Positions 36,376 through 46,502 of a stretch of 63,702 bases of DNA are shown here, piece after piece. Position numbers and translations under genes: made by a program. Source of the DNA: Holosporaceae bacterium 'Namur' (GTDB taxonomy: Bacteria; Pseudomonadota; Alphaproteobacteria; Rickettsiales; Midichloriaceae). Under the pieces are notes generated by a model that saw nothing but the letters and a program-made list of their open reading frames with translations, was not told the origin of the DNA and searched no databases. The DNA lies in the NCBI GenBank assembly GCA_014116815.1, contig JACGYV010000009.1, forward strand, positions 1-63,702. The letters are read 5' to 3'. Position 1 is the stretch's first letter; the number at the start of each line of letters is the position of its first letter.

Positions 36376-37719
36376 ATGCAAAGATTATTCGGAACCGACG
36401 GTATAAGAGGAACAGCAAATCAATACCCCATGACTGCTGAAATTGCGATGAAATTCGGTATGGCAGCGGGCACATATTATAAAAAACCGGGACATCGCAA
36501 TCGTGTAGTAATTGCGAAAGATACCAGGCTTTCGGGGTATTTAATTGAGCCGGCACTCACTTCAGGGTTCATAAGCGTCGGTGTGGATGTAATTCTGGTC
36601 GGTCCTATGCCGACGCCTGCGGTTTCAATGCTAATTAGATCACTAAGGGCTGATTTAGGTGTAATGATTTCGGCTTCGCATAACCCTTATTTTGATAACG
36701 GTTTAAAGCTATTTGACAGTAAAGGATTTAAACTTTCCGATGAATGCGAAGATAAAATTCAGGAAATGATTTTAAGTGCGAATATTAACCGATATCTTGT
36801 CCCTCCTATAGATTTGGGAAGAGCAAAGCGCCTTGATGATGCACCGGGAAGATATATTGAACATGTTAAAAATTCTTTTAATAAAGAAAATAATCTTACC
36901 GGCTTAAGAATAGTGGTTGATGGCGCTAACGGCAGTGCATATCACTTAGCTCCTACCATATTATGGGAACTGGGTGCTGAGGTGATATCAATCGGGACTG
37001 AGCCTAACGGGTTTAATATTAATGAGGCTTGCGGTTCTACGCACCCTGAAACTTTATCAAAGAAAGTAGTTGAAACAAGAGCGGATATAGGAATTGCGCT
37101 TGACGGGGATGCCGATAGGGTAGTTATTGTTGATGATAAAGGCAATATAATTTCCGGAGACCATGTTATCGGCTTAATAGCTCTTCATTTACAAAATCGA
37201 AAAAGACTTAATAACGATATGGTGGTAGTCACCCAGATGTCCAACGGGGCGTTGGATGAATATTTGAAGAGCTATAATATCAACACTATCCGCACTAAGG
37301 TAGGAGATCGTTATGTATTTGATGCTATGCGTAAAAATAATTGCAACTTGGGGGGAGAACAATCAGGGCATGTTATATTAAGCAACTACTCAACTACGGG
37401 GGATGGGATAGTAGCAGCTTTACAGGTACTTTCTTTATTAGTTGAAAGCGGTAAAAAAATAAGTGAGCTAAGCCATTGTTTTGAGCTTTACCCGCAAGTA
37501 GTTCGCAATATAAAATTTACTAAAAATAATCCTTTAGAAAATCCGAAATTGCAGGAAGAACTTGAGAAGATAAATAAATCTTATAATGCCGAAAGGATCT
37601 TTATCAGAAAATCAGGAACTGAGAAATTAGTAAGAGTTATGGTTGAGGGTAAACAGAAAAACATTATTACTGAAGTCGCTCAAACTATAGAAACGCTGAT
37701 TTCCGAATATTGCAGCTAG
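36376..37719 (+). CDS. glmM: Phosphoglucosamine mutase
   Basis: GlmM converts glucosamine-6-P to glucosamine-1-P for UDP-GlcNAc, which feeds both peptidoglycan and lipid A. The 447 residues include the N-terminal FGTDGIRG, the phosphoserine loop ISASHNPYFDNG, the metal loop DGDADR, and RKSGTEKLVRVM for phosphate binding. Its stop overlaps the stop of convergent lpxK. Confidence 0.97.
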   Translation: MQRLFGTDGIRGTANQYPMTAEIAMKFGMAAGTYYKKPGHRNRVVIAKDTRLSGYLIEPALTSGFISVGVDVILVGPMPTPAVSMLIRSLRADLGVMISASHNPYFDNGLKLFDSKGFKLSDECEDKIQEMILSANINRYLVPPIDLGRAKRLDDAPGRYIEHVKNSFNKENNLTGLRIVVDGANGSAYHLAPTILWELGAEVISIGTEPNGFNINEACGSTHPETLSKKVVETRADIGIALDGDADRVVIVDDKGNIISGDHVIGLIALHLQNRKRLNNDMVVVTQMSNGALDEYLKSYNINTIRTKVGDRYVFDAMRKNNCNLGGEQSGHVILSNYSTTGDGIVAALQVLSLLVESGKKISELSHCFELYPQVVRNIKFTKNNPLENPKLQEELEKINKSYNAERIFIRKSGTEKLVRVMVEGKQKNIITEVAQTIETLISEYCS

Positions 37720-38687
37720 CCAGTTTTGTTAGTTACCTTAGAAATCAGACTATAAAATTCATTTGGAAATATATATTTAATTTCTACCACTTCAATATAA
37801 GGATGATGGGGAAGCGGAATTTTAACTATATCTTTAGAAGTAGTAATTATCTTTAAATTGAGCTTTTTAGCTAAGCCGACTATGACCTCAATTTCTTCTC
37901 TACTATAATTATGATGATCGCCGAAAATAAACTTTTCAGCGATAGTAATATTTAGAGATTTAAGAGTAGTAAGAAACTTTTCAGGTGAAGCAATCCCGCA
38001 TAAAGCTATGAAAACTTTATCTTGTAATCGTTCCGCATTTTTAATTATGGTTTTAGCAATGAAAGTCGGGAGCTTGGAATTTATTATATTTGTTTTGCCG
38101 TCCCCTGTATAAACTATGCAATCGGCTTTTTTAAAAGCTAAGCCTGAACTTTCTCTTAAAGGCCCGGCAGGTAATAATTGATGATTACCTAAGCCGTAAT
38201 TGCTATCAATTACTACAATAGAAAAATTTTTTTCCAAAGTATAATTTTGTAGCCCATCATCCATAATAATTACTTCCGCTCCATCTCTTTGCGCTCTCAA
38301 TGCAGCAAGGAATCGGTCTCTATTAATATAAACGGAGGCAGTTTTTGATAAAACCAAAGCTTCATCTCCGGCTTCATATGCGGAATGATCCTGAACTAAT
38401 GTTGCTTCCTTATTTGTGCTTAAAGAGCCTTTGTATCCTCTTGAAATGATAGCAACCTTTTTGCCTGTACTTTGTAAAAATTCAGCTACGGCAATGACGG
38501 TCGGAGTTTTACCTGCACCTCCTACTACAATATTACCTACACAGATAACCGGTATGTTTATTTTGTTTGGCTTAGAAATTATATATTTCACATAAACAAT
38601 AAAGCGGTAAATAAAAGATAACGGCAGTAAACACAAGGTAAGCCAATTAAATTGCTGCCAAAATATCGGTCTATTTAAGTTTTTCAT
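37716..38687 (-). CDS. lpxK: Tetraacyldisaccharide 4'-kinase LpxK
   Basis: LpxK adds the 4'-phosphate of lipid A at the inner membrane. The 323 residues have the P-loop GNIVVGGAGKTPT, the second lobe IIMDDGLQN and an N-terminal membrane-associated helix. It overlaps waaA by 4 bases (ATGA), so the two are coupled. Its presence shows that this lineage makes lipid A, unlike Anaplasmataceae. Confidence 0.95.
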   Translation of the reverse strand: MKNLNRPIFWQQFNWLTLCLLPLSFIYRFIVYVKYIISKPNKINIPVICVGNIVVGGAGKTPTVIAVAEFLQSTGKKVAIISRGYKGSLSTNKEATLVQDHSAYEAGDEALVLSKTASVYINRDRFLAALRAQRDGAEVIIMDDGLQNYTLEKNFSIVVIDSNYGLGNHQLLPAGPLRESSGLAFKKADCIVYTGDGKTNIINSKLPTFIAKTIIKNAERLQDKVFIALCGIASPEKFLTTLKSLNITIAEKFIFGDHHNYSREEIEVIVGLAKKLNLKIITTSKDIVKIPLPHHPYIEVVEIKYIFPNEFYSLISKVTNKTG

Positions 38688-39934
38688 CTTTCAAGCAGAT
38701 ATGTAAGGTTATTATATATTCTATCTATTAGCCCTCGCTCCTTATTTACTAACTTATAAGCATTATCCGCATAACGTTCTATTTCGCTTTCATTTTTAAA
38801 TAGGGATATTATTCTTAAAGCCAGCTCTTGGTTATCTTGAACTTCAATAACTGCCTTGGCGTTTTTAAATTCCTGCATAACATCCGAAAAATTAGGGTAA
38901 TGGTTACCCGTGAGAATACAACAATTTAAGTGCGCCGGTTCGATAATATTATGTCCGCCCAATTTAACCAGCGATGCTCCGACAAATACTAGTTTTGCTA
39001 AGCGATAGAAAACTCCGAGTTCTCCTAGAGTATCTATAATGTAGATATCGGGAGATTGAGTTATGTTCGGCTTAAGAGTTTTTAAAGTGACATCTTTTGA
39101 TATTTTGCATGCAAGCTTATAAACTTCCTCACCGCGGTTAGGATGCCTGGGAATAATAATTAAACAAATATCAGGTATCTCCTTCTTTATTTTATCATAA
39201 ACATTTAATATTAATTCTTCCTCATTTTCATGGGTGCTTGTGCATAACAAAATCTTTTTAGCAAAGTAAATATTTTGTAAATGCTTTAATAAGGCTTCAT
39301 CATATGCAAGTGGTGATGCATAATATTTTAAATTAGTTATCTCACTTGCTACATTATTAGAAAATAATTTTAGTTTATTATGTGAGCTTAGGGAACAAGC
39401 AGCAATATAGGAAAACTTACTGAATATAAGCTTGGAGGTATTTGGGATTTTGCTCCATATTTGAAATGATTTATCAGACATATTTGCATTTATAAGGGCA
39501 AGTTTAAAGCGCTTGGAAGACTCTATAATTAAATTCGGCCATATTTCTGATTCAACGAAAATGCCAAGCTGCGGTTGCCAATAGTTTAAGAATCTTTTTA
39601 TGAATAAAGGGGAATCGAGAGGTGCAAATTGATGAATAATATTCTTAATTTTTATCGTTTCGAATATTTTTGCCGAAGTTAAAGTGCCTGAAGTAATCAG
39701 CAACTGATAATCTAATTCGGAAAACTTTTCCAATATAGGGGTTAATGCTTTCATCTCGCCTACACTTGCAGCATGAAACCATATAACTTTGTTATCTTTT
39801 TTTAAACTTGCTTTCCCGAATTTTTCTTTATAACGTTTTGGATCTTCCTTCTTTTTAAAAATGCGATATTGTATAATACACCATAATAATGGAGCAAGTA
39901 TTACGGATAGAGCTTTGTAAATATACAGCAGCAT
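38684..39934 (-). CDS. waaA: 3-deoxy-D-manno-octulosonic acid transferase WaaA
   Basis: WaaA adds Kdo to lipid IVA. The 416 residues show an N-terminal membrane anchor, WFHAASVGE with the catalytic Glu, the GT-B linker, and FVGASLVKLGGHNIIEPA for nucleotide-sugar binding. I start at the ATG at 39934, directly after the stop of the acyltransferase gene; a TTG at 39946 would overlap that gene. It sits inside the dnaX-ebfC-acyltransferase-waaA-lpxK run. Confidence 0.95.
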   Translation of the reverse strand: MLLYIYKALSVILAPLLWCIIQYRIFKKKEDPKRYKEKFGKASLKKDNKVIWFHAASVGEMKALTPILEKFSELDYQLLITSGTLTSAKIFETIKIKNIIHQFAPLDSPLFIKRFLNYWQPQLGIFVESEIWPNLIIESSKRFKLALINANMSDKSFQIWSKIPNTSKLIFSKFSYIAACSLSSHNKLKLFSNNVASEITNLKYYASPLAYDEALLKHLQNIYFAKKILLCTSTHENEEELILNVYDKIKKEIPDICLIIIPRHPNRGEEVYKLACKISKDVTLKTLKPNITQSPDIYIIDTLGELGVFYRLAKLVFVGASLVKLGGHNIIEPAHLNCCILTGNHYPNFSDVMQEFKNAKAVIEVQDNQELALRIISLFKNESEIERYADNAYKLVNKERGLIDRIYNNLTYLLER

Positions 39935-39935
39935 A

Positions 39936-40598
39936 TTAGTAATCAACCTTAAGAGAAGTTTTTTTATCTAAAGTAATCATCTGGTGAAACATTTTTTCAG
40001 CTAATATTTCATCATTGTTATCTGCTTCGGTTTCAAAGTAAATAGGCTTTCCGAATTCAACATAAATTTTAGAGAAAGGTAATGGAATTATAAATCTATC
40101 CCAAGTATTAAGTACTATTGCCGAAGAAGCGGAAAAACATAGGGGAATCACAGGTAATTTTAGTTTCGCAGCAAGTGCGGTAATGCTACCGTTAATTTTA
40201 TGACGAGGGCCTTTTGGACCGTCCGGAGTGATACAAATACCCCGCTTCTCTCCTTTTAAAGTTTTTAGTAACCCTCTCATCGCGCTAACTCCCTCTCTTC
40301 TGGAAGAACCTCGCGTAGTTTTGTGTCCGTAAGACTTAAGTAAATTAGCTATAAATTCCCCGTCCCCATGTGCGGAAACCACTGCCGTCACTTTAGGTAA
40401 ATTGAGCTTAGGGAAAATAAGGATCCTACTATGCCAAATTGAAAAGATAAACTGATGGTTTTTTAGTATGTTTTTAGTTTCAGGATCTTCTTTTCTGATA
40501 AATCTACAAGTAGAGAAAATTATACTGATATATAGCCTGATTATATAATTAGCCAATATTGCTATAATTTTACTTTTCTTAAGTTTTTTTAAAAACAC
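39936..40598 (-). CDS. DUF374 lysophospholipid acyltransferase-like protein
   Basis: A 220-residue membrane-associated acyltransferase. An N-terminal hydrophobic helix is followed by the HxxxxD-type core (here HSRIL / SAHGDGEFIANLL), then GSSRREGVSAMRGLL and ITPDGPKGPRHKI. DUF374 proteins include LpxJ-type secondary lipid A acyltransferases, and the place beside waaA and lpxK supports a lipid A role, but the substrate is inference. Start codon is GTG. Confidence 0.85.
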   Translation of the reverse strand: MFLKKLKKSKIIAILANYIIRLYISIIFSTCRFIRKEDPETKNILKNHQFIFSIWHSRILIFPKLNLPKVTAVVSAHGDGEFIANLLKSYGHKTTRGSSRREGVSAMRGLLKTLKGEKRGICITPDGPKGPRHKINGSITALAAKLKLPVIPLCFSASSAIVLNTWDRFIIPLPFSKIYVEFGKPIYFETEADNNDEILAEKMFHQMITLDKKTSLKVDY

Positions 40599-40614
40599 GA
40601 TTTATGAATACTTT

Positions 40615-40926
40615 TTAGAGAGAAAACTTCATTAGGTCGGGAGAGATTCCTAAACTTTTCATTTCGTCGCTTGCTTTAGTATCCGCATTTTGTTTAGCAT
40701 TATTAAAAGCGGCAATAATTAAATCTTCCAATACTTCCCCTTCCTCAGGAACCAATAAGCTTTTATCAATATTAATTTTTTTAACTTCGCCTTTACAGGT
40801 AGTGGTCACTTGCACCATGCCGCCGCCGGCAGCACCTGTAACTTCCTGGGTATCAAGCTTTGCCTGCATGTCCTGCATTTTTTTCTGAAGGGTTTTAGCT
40901 TGTGTCATCATCTGCTGAATATTCAT
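40615..40926 (-). CDS. ebfC: YbaB/EbfC nucleoid-associated protein
   Basis: A 103-residue small DNA-binding protein of the YbaB family: an N-terminal helix with MQDMQAKLDTQEVTG, a strand section GGGMVQVTTTCKGEVKKI and a C-terminal helix. It follows dnaX by 11 bases as in most bacteria, though the usual next gene, recR, is replaced by lipid A genes. Confidence 0.93.
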   Translation of the reverse strand: MNIQQMMTQAKTLQKKMQDMQAKLDTQEVTGAAGGGMVQVTTTCKGEVKKINIDKSLLVPEEGEVLEDLIIAAFNNAKQNADTKASDEMKSLGISPDLMKFSL

Positions 40927-40937
40927 AGTACTTATCC

Positions 40938-42536
40938 TTAAAAGCTTTTTGTTGTTTTGATATCAAGAATTTCCGTTTCTGTAAAGGTGTTTAATATGTC
41001 TTGTACTAAATCACTATTTACAATTTTTTCTTTTAAATTCCTTTCCTTTTCTTGCCCGATTTCATTAATAGTAGGATTAGAGCATTCTCCATCAGTAATA
41101 TTGACTGACCATTTTTGCCCGGTGTGTTCATTTAAAAAATTTTGTAAAGTAAGCGGGAAGCTTTTCGGGGCATGTTCCAATAATTTAACTTTAATGTTGG
41201 GCGGAGAAAATTCCGCTATTCTTAAATCACTAATAAGGTGATGATAGATTAACATCTCCTTTCGTTCTAAACATAACCTGGTCATATCCTCAAAGCTTGT
41301 AACGGCGGTTTTTTGCGCTACTTCATTAGGATTATCAGTATCTTCCATAGTTGTTATAGTAGTCCCGCTTCTTATTAATTCTTCCGGGGTAGGCAGCTGT
41401 CTCATATATGCAATTCTAATCAATATCATTTCCAAATTAGAAAAGGGAAAAAGCGAGCTTTTCATTTCTTCCAAACCTTTTAGAAGTGTTTGCCAACACC
41501 TTGATAGAAAAGGTATTGAGAGCTTATCTGCATAGTAAGAATATTTGTTCCATTCAAATTCCGGGAAATTAAATATATTTTTAAGGTCAGCAACTTTTGC
41601 CTTTGTAACACCATGGGTTATTTCCAGTAAATCTTGAATAACTAAGCTTGGGTCAGCACCAATATCATATAATTCTTTTAAATTATTAATTATCTCTAAA
41701 GTATTGCCGCTGATCAGATTATCAAATAACTTAAAAACTAGATTTAAGTCCGCAAGCCCCAGCATTCTTCGCACACTTTGCTCATCAACCGCTCCGCCGC
41801 TTAAAGAAAGCGCTTGATCAAGCATTGATAGCCCGTCTCTTACTGAACCTTGGGCAGCATTAGCAATTAAAGAAAGAGCAGCTTTATCACCCTTAAAACC
41901 CTCTTTAGCTAAGATATTTTCGTAATGTTGGGTGAGTTCTGCAATATCAATTCTTTTTAAATCGAAACGTTGGCATCTTGATAAAATAGTAATGGGGATT
42001 TTACGGATTTCCGTAGTTGCGAAAACAAATTTTACATGAGCAGGAGGTTCTTCTAAAGTTTTGAGCAAGGCATTAAATGCACTGTTTGAAAGCATGTGCA
42101 CTTCATCAATAATATAAATTTTATATCTGGCCGAAAGAGGTCTATACTTTGCATTTTCAATGATCTCACGAATATCATTTACTCCCGTATTACTGGCTGC
42201 ATCAATTTCAATTACGTCTTGATGCCTATCGCCTGAAATCGCTACACAACTGTCACATACCCCGCAAGGTTGAGAAGTTTCGCTTCCTCTACCGTCTTTC
42301 CCGATGCAATTAAGCGCACGTGCGATTATTCTGGCCGAAGTAGTTTTACCTACCCCTCTGATCCCAGTTAAGATGATTGCATGCGGTATTCTTTTAGAAC
42401 TGATGGCATTAGTCAGTGTTTGCACTAACACCGGTTGTCCGATCATATCATCAAAAGTCTTCGGGCGATATTTCCTAGCCAATGCCAGGTATTCTTTAGG
42501 AATTAATTCTTCGTCGCTGAAAAAAATGTCTTGCAT
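40938..42536 (-). CDS. dnaX: DNA polymerase III subunits gamma/tau
   Basis: The clamp-loader ATPase of the replisome. The 532 residues carry Walker A (GIRGVGKTTSARI), a four-Cys zinc module (about 72-92), Walker B DEVHMLSNSAF, and sensor 1 with ATTEIRKIP. The C-terminal tau part is short compared with E. coli. I saw no clear slippery site for a gamma form. It is the first gene of the minus-strand run leading to lpxK. Confidence 0.96.
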   Translation of the reverse strand: MQDIFFSDEELIPKEYLALARKYRPKTFDDMIGQPVLVQTLTNAISSKRIPHAIILTGIRGVGKTTSARIIARALNCIGKDGRGSETSQPCGVCDSCVAISGDRHQDVIEIDAASNTGVNDIREIIENAKYRPLSARYKIYIIDEVHMLSNSAFNALLKTLEEPPAHVKFVFATTEIRKIPITILSRCQRFDLKRIDIAELTQHYENILAKEGFKGDKAALSLIANAAQGSVRDGLSMLDQALSLSGGAVDEQSVRRMLGLADLNLVFKLFDNLISGNTLEIINNLKELYDIGADPSLVIQDLLEITHGVTKAKVADLKNIFNFPEFEWNKYSYYADKLSIPFLSRCWQTLLKGLEEMKSSLFPFSNLEMILIRIAYMRQLPTPEELIRSGTTITTMEDTDNPNEVAQKTAVTSFEDMTRLCLERKEMLIYHHLISDLRIAEFSPPNIKVKLLEHAPKSFPLTLQNFLNEHTGQKWSVNITDGECSNPTINEIGQEKERNLKEKIVNSDLVQDILNTFTETEILDIKTTKSF

Positions 42537-42607
42537 TAAATAACCGATTTATAGTTATTATGCGATAATAACAGGTTTGGCTGTAACTTCAATTGCTAAA
42601 GAAACTT

Positions 42608-43750
42608 ATGATAACACAAGCACAACTCTCGGATTTGCAATTCAGGTTAGACTGGATTCGCCTGATTAGAAGTACCAATGTCGGTTCCAGAACTTTTTGG
42701 GACTTAATAAAGATTTACGGTAACCCAAGCATTGCATTGGAAGAAATCCCTAAGTTGGCCAAGAAAGGGGGCGGAAAAAAAGAAATCATTATCCCGTCAA
42801 AATCCGTAATAAAAGAAGAAATTGCGCTTGCGGAAAACTTCGGAGCTAAAATTATTACCGCATATGATGAGATATATCCTAGCTTGTTAAAACAGATTTA
42901 TGATGCACCCCCGGTGATTACAGTAAAAGGAAATATTGCTCTGTTGAAAAGAGAGAAACAGGTTGCAATCGTAGGTTCAAGGAATGCTTCTTCAAACGGC
43001 TGCAGTTTTGCAAAGAATATAGCAAGAGAGTTAGGTGATAACGGATACATAATTGTATCCGGTTTAGCTAAAGGCATAGATTATTATGCTCATCAGGGGA
43101 GTTTAGGTTCCGGTACCATCGGGGTAATAGCGGGCGGTATAAATAATATTTATCCCGGGGAAAATGCTAAGTTATTTAATCTTTTGTATGAAAGAGGGCT
43201 TGTAATCACCGAATTTGCTTTCGGTACTTCTCCGATTGCAAAACATTTTCCTCAACGCAACAGAATAATTTCAGGGCTTTCTTTAGCTGTGATCGTAGTC
43301 GAAGCTGCTTTAAAATCCGGTACGCTCATAACCTCAAGGTTTGCAATAGAGCAGGGCAGGGAGGTGTTCGCCGTACCCGGCTCTCCGCTTGATATGAGAT
43401 GCCGGGGAACTAATAACTTGATTAAGCAAGGTGCATATTTGCTTGAGAACTATAATGATGTAATAGAAGTGCTCGAAATGAGGAAACCTATGCTTCAAAC
43501 CTCATTATTTGATAGTTCAAGTAACTTTATTACTCCCTCTCATACTTCTAAAGAAGTAAGTGAAAAGGAATTGGAAATGTGGCGTAAAGCAGTACAAGGA
43601 AAGTTATCATATACCCCGTGTTTAATCGAAGAATTAGTCAAACAGATAAAAATCCCGCTGCCTCTGTTAAACAGAATTATAGTTGAAATGGAACTTGCAG
43701 GCAAAGCTGAAAGACTATACGGAAATAAAGTGGTATTGCTTCATGACTAG
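42608..43750 (+). CDS. dprA: DNA processing protein DprA
   Basis: DprA loads RecA on incoming single-stranded DNA during natural transformation. From the ATG at 42608 the product is 380 residues: a helix-hairpin-helix-like N-terminal part, then the Rossmann-fold core with VAIVGSRNAS, VSGLAKGIDYYAH, GGINNIYP and FPQRNRIISGLS. A C-terminal winged helix follows. A TTG at 42593 in the same frame is less likely. It is divergent from dnaX. Confidence 0.94.
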   Translation: MITQAQLSDLQFRLDWIRLIRSTNVGSRTFWDLIKIYGNPSIALEEIPKLAKKGGGKKEIIIPSKSVIKEEIALAENFGAKIITAYDEIYPSLLKQIYDAPPVITVKGNIALLKREKQVAIVGSRNASSNGCSFAKNIARELGDNGYIIVSGLAKGIDYYAHQGSLGSGTIGVIAGGINNIYPGENAKLFNLLYERGLVITEFAFGTSPIAKHFPQRNRIISGLSLAVIVVEAALKSGTLITSRFAIEQGREVFAVPGSPLDMRCRGTNNLIKQGAYLLENYNDVIEVLEMRKPMLQTSLFDSSSNFITPSHTSKEVSEKELEMWRKAVQGKLSYTPCLIEELVKQIKIPLPLLNRIIVEMELAGKAERLYGNKVVLLHD

Positions 43751-43814
43751 AAAGTTCAAGGTTTACCTAAGCCTGGATGAGCACTGCTATAAAATATCAT
43801 AACAAAAGATAAGC

Positions 43815-44396
43815 TTATTCCTTAGGAGAGGAGCACTGCCTTCCGGTTTGCGAACCTATACTCGGTTTATTTCCTCTTTCAAGTTCATTAAGAACTTTGG
43901 TCATAAGCTCAGGAGTAAGATCTTCATAGTAATCATCGTTAATCTGCACCATAGGTGCGTTCACGCATGCTCCTAAGCATTCGACTTCTACAAGAGTAAA
44001 TTTGCCGTCTTTAGTAGTTTCTCCGATATCGATCCCAAGCTTTGTTTTACAAGCCTCGGTAATTTCATCCGAGCCTCTAAGCCAGCAAGGAGTGGTTTTA
44101 CATATCTGCACCAAATGTTTACCGACCGGCTGTTTATTATACATAGTGTAGAAACTTGCAACCTCATATACCTGCATAGCCGGAATATCAAGAAGGCTTG
44201 CAATATAATCCATTGCAACTTTAGGAATCCAATTATTGTGCTGTTTTTGCACTAAATAAAGAAGAGGCATAATAGCACTTCTTTGTTGGTTTTTAGGATA
44301 TTTATCGGCTATCTTATTAGCAAGCTTTAAATTCTCTTTGGTAAATTCAAAAAAGTTTGGCTGCTCAAATTCTATTTCTTTAAACATCGAAGACAT
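43815..44396 (-). CDS. nuoE: NADH-quinone oxidoreductase subunit E
   Basis: NuoE holds the [2Fe-2S] cluster N1a in the NADH module of complex I. The 193 residues have the thioredoxin-like fold with four ligand cysteines (CKTTPC and ECLGAC). It starts 4 bases after nuoD. nuoF, which usually follows, is absent; the gene converges on dprA instead. Confidence 0.96.
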   Translation of the reverse strand: MSSMFKEIEFEQPNFFEFTKENLKLANKIADKYPKNQQRSAIMPLLYLVQKQHNNWIPKVAMDYIASLLDIPAMQVYEVASFYTMYNKQPVGKHLVQICKTTPCWLRGSDEITEACKTKLGIDIGETTKDGKFTLVEVECLGACVNAPMVQINDDYYEDLTPELMTKVLNELERGNKPSIGSQTGRQCSSPKE

Positions 44397-44400
44397 TTAG

Positions 44401-45591
44401 TTACCTATCAATTTCACCGAATACAATATCCATACTACCTAAAATTGCAACCATATCTGCAAGCATATGACCCTGACTAACATAATCTAAAGCTTGGAGG
44501 TGAGCAAAGCCGGGTGCTTTAATATGGCATCTGTAGGGTTTATTAGTCCCGTCAGCTACCAGATAAACACCGAATTCTCCTTTAGGTGCTTCAACCGCAG
44601 TATAGGTTTCACCTTCAGGAACATGATAGCCTTCAGTATAAAGTTTAAAATGGTGAATTAAAGCTTCCATCGAATCCTTCATTTCAGCCCGCGAAGGCGG
44701 AGCTATTTTGCGGTCAAGAGTTTGCACGGCTCCCTTCGGCAGGTTAGTTAAACACTGTTTTATAATCCTGATCGATTGCCTGATTTCTTCCATTCTGACC
44801 AGGTATCTATCATAACAATCACCATGTTTGCCGACCGGTATATCGAACTCAAGTTCTCCATAAATTTCATATGGCTGTGCTTTTCTTAAATCCCACGGAA
44901 CCCCGGATGCTCTAAGCATAGGACCGGAGAAGCCTAAGTCCAGGGCTTCTTTCACACTTACTACCCCGATATCAACCAACCTTTGTTTAAATATACGGTT
45001 TTCGGTAAGCAGCCCTTCCATATCATCTAAAGCTTTAGGAAAGGTTTCAAGGAATGCTAAAATATCTTCAACCAGTTTATCATCTATATCTTTCGCCACA
45101 CCGCCCGGTCTAATATATGCCGCATGAAACCTTGCACCGCTGGCACGTTCATAAAATTCCATCATTTTTTCACGTTCTTCAAACATCCAAAGAAGCGGAG
45201 TCATAGCTCCTACATCAAGGGCAAGAGCCGGGATATTAAGTAAATGATTTAAAATTCTGGTGATTTCGCAAAATGCAACCCTTATGTATTTAGCTCGAAT
45301 CGGTATTTCACATCCCAGTAATTTTTCGACCGCTAATGCAAAGCAATGTTCCTGCGCCATCGGCGAAACATAATCCAACCTGTCGAAATAAGGTAAAGCC
45401 TGTAAATAATTTTTATACTCGATTAATTTTTCCGTTCCTCTATGAAGTAGCCCGATATGAGGATCTGCACGTTCAACTACTTCACCGTCCATTTCAAGTA
45501 TTAATCTTAATACTCCATGGGCAGCAGGGTGCTGAGGGCCGAAATTTATTGAAATATTTCGTTTTTCAATTTTAGTTTGCTTTGCTTCCAT
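44401..45591 (-). CDS. nuoD: NADH-quinone oxidoreductase subunit D
   Basis: The 49-kDa subunit that forms the quinone pocket of complex I. The 396 residues begin near [19 protein letters not shown], the standard start, and contain RGTEKLIE and [16 protein letters not shown] use the ATG at 45591; a TTG 11 codons earlier adds residues not typical of NuoD. nuoC is not upstream: an RMND1-like gene on the same strand is, about 100 bases away. Confidence 0.96.
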   Translation of the reverse strand: MEAKQTKIEKRNISINFGPQHPAAHGVLRLILEMDGEVVERADPHIGLLHRGTEKLIEYKNYLQALPYFDRLDYVSPMAQEHCFALAVEKLLGCEIPIRAKYIRVAFCEITRILNHLLNIPALALDVGAMTPLLWMFEEREKMMEFYERASGARFHAAYIRPGGVAKDIDDKLVEDILAFLETFPKALDDMEGLLTENRIFKQRLVDIGVVSVKEALDLGFSGPMLRASGVPWDLRKAQPYEIYGELEFDIPVGKHGDCYDRYLVRMEEIRQSIRIIKQCLTNLPKGAVQTLDRKIAPPSRAEMKDSMEALIHHFKLYTEGYHVPEGETYTAVEAPKGEFGVYLVADGTNKPYRCHIKAPGFAHLQALDYVSQGHMLADMVAILGSMDIVFGEIDR

Positions 45592-45689
45592 TAGAATCTG
45601 ATATGCAATTACCGGTTTTACCAAGTTGTAGCATATGATTTAAAAGCAATAAAGTTTATTTTTACTTAGTTAACCTTATTAACCACTAA

Positions 45690-46502
45690 TTAATTTAACC
45701 AACCGAGTAAGTCCCTGAATACTGCAATCAATACCTCAATTAGAATTAAGTATATAATTATTAGTTCAAGGCGCGATGTGTGTATATATTTAAGCTCGTT
45801 GGATAAAATTTCATATAGCTCATGGACTACATTAAGCCTTTTATTAAGTATTTCAATTCGAGTATGAATATCCATAAATTCAACCGCCATATCATAATAA
45901 GGTTGATATTTCGGTCTTCTCCAAAAAAACTCGGGGGTATCAAGAATTGTGCTGTGTAAATTTATAGAATTACGCTCGGCAAAAAGCTGGCCTATTTTTA
46001 TTGATAAGGTTTTTCTGGATAAAGATATTTTACCGGTTTTTATGATTTCATTCGGTATATGTTTGGTAGAATCAATGGTTCTATCCAAGGAGTTTTCAAA
46101 CTGTACAAGCTTTGAAGCCTGGGATAAACCATAGGAAAGGGAAAGTTTTATATAAGGGTCATCAGTTTCTAAGCTAATTAAGTCGGATTCTTCGTCAATA
46201 AAGGTTTCTTCATCGGAAACTTGGTATTTGCAGGAATCAACGATAAGAGAGCTTGAGGGCTCTGTTAAAAACGGAGAAATACTGGTTATAACTTGACGTT
46301 CACGGGAAAAATCCAAGCCCCATAAAGTTATACAGCCATAACTGAAGATAAAAATATCATGAGTCATATTATCCGGAAAAACTAATTTTACATACAGCAC
46401 TTCAGGTTCATGTAATTTTGTTATATATCCTTGGTTGGTAAAGAACTCGGAAATTTTATGTAAATCGTATGATTCTCCGCAGCAGTAATAAGCGCATCGC
46501 AT
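45690..46502 (-). CDS. RMD1/RMND1 (DUF155, YagE) family membrane protein
   Basis: A 270-residue protein with the DUF155 pattern: soluble N-terminal part, then the conserved FFWRRPKYQPYYDMAVEFMD, heptad-like DIHTRIEILNKRLNVVHELYE (given in parts), and a single C-terminal membrane helix (about residues 245-268). Mitochondrial RMND1 of this family anchors the translation machinery at the inner membrane. The role in bacteria is not established. Cys-rich start (MRCAYYCCGE). It lies upstream of nuoD and is divergent from the CADD-like gene. Confidence 0.88.
   Translation of the reverse strand: MRCAYYCCGESYDLHKISEFFTNQGYITKLHEPEVLYVKLVFPDNMTHDIFIFSYGCITLWGLDFSRERQVITSISPFLTEPSSSLIVDSCKYQVSDEETFIDEESDLISLETDDPYIKLSLSYGLSQASKLVQFENSLDRTIDSTKHIPNEIIKTGKISLSRKTLSIKIGQLFAERNSINLHSTILDTPEFFWRRPKYQPYYDMAVEFMDIHTRIEILNKRLNVVHELYEILSNELKYIHTSRLELIIIYLILIEVLIAVFRDLLGWLN

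Noticed and set aside
40938..42536. dnaX gamma-type frameshift site
   Set aside because: No A-run slippery heptamer with a downstream hairpin was evident, and the single frame is intact to a normal stop.
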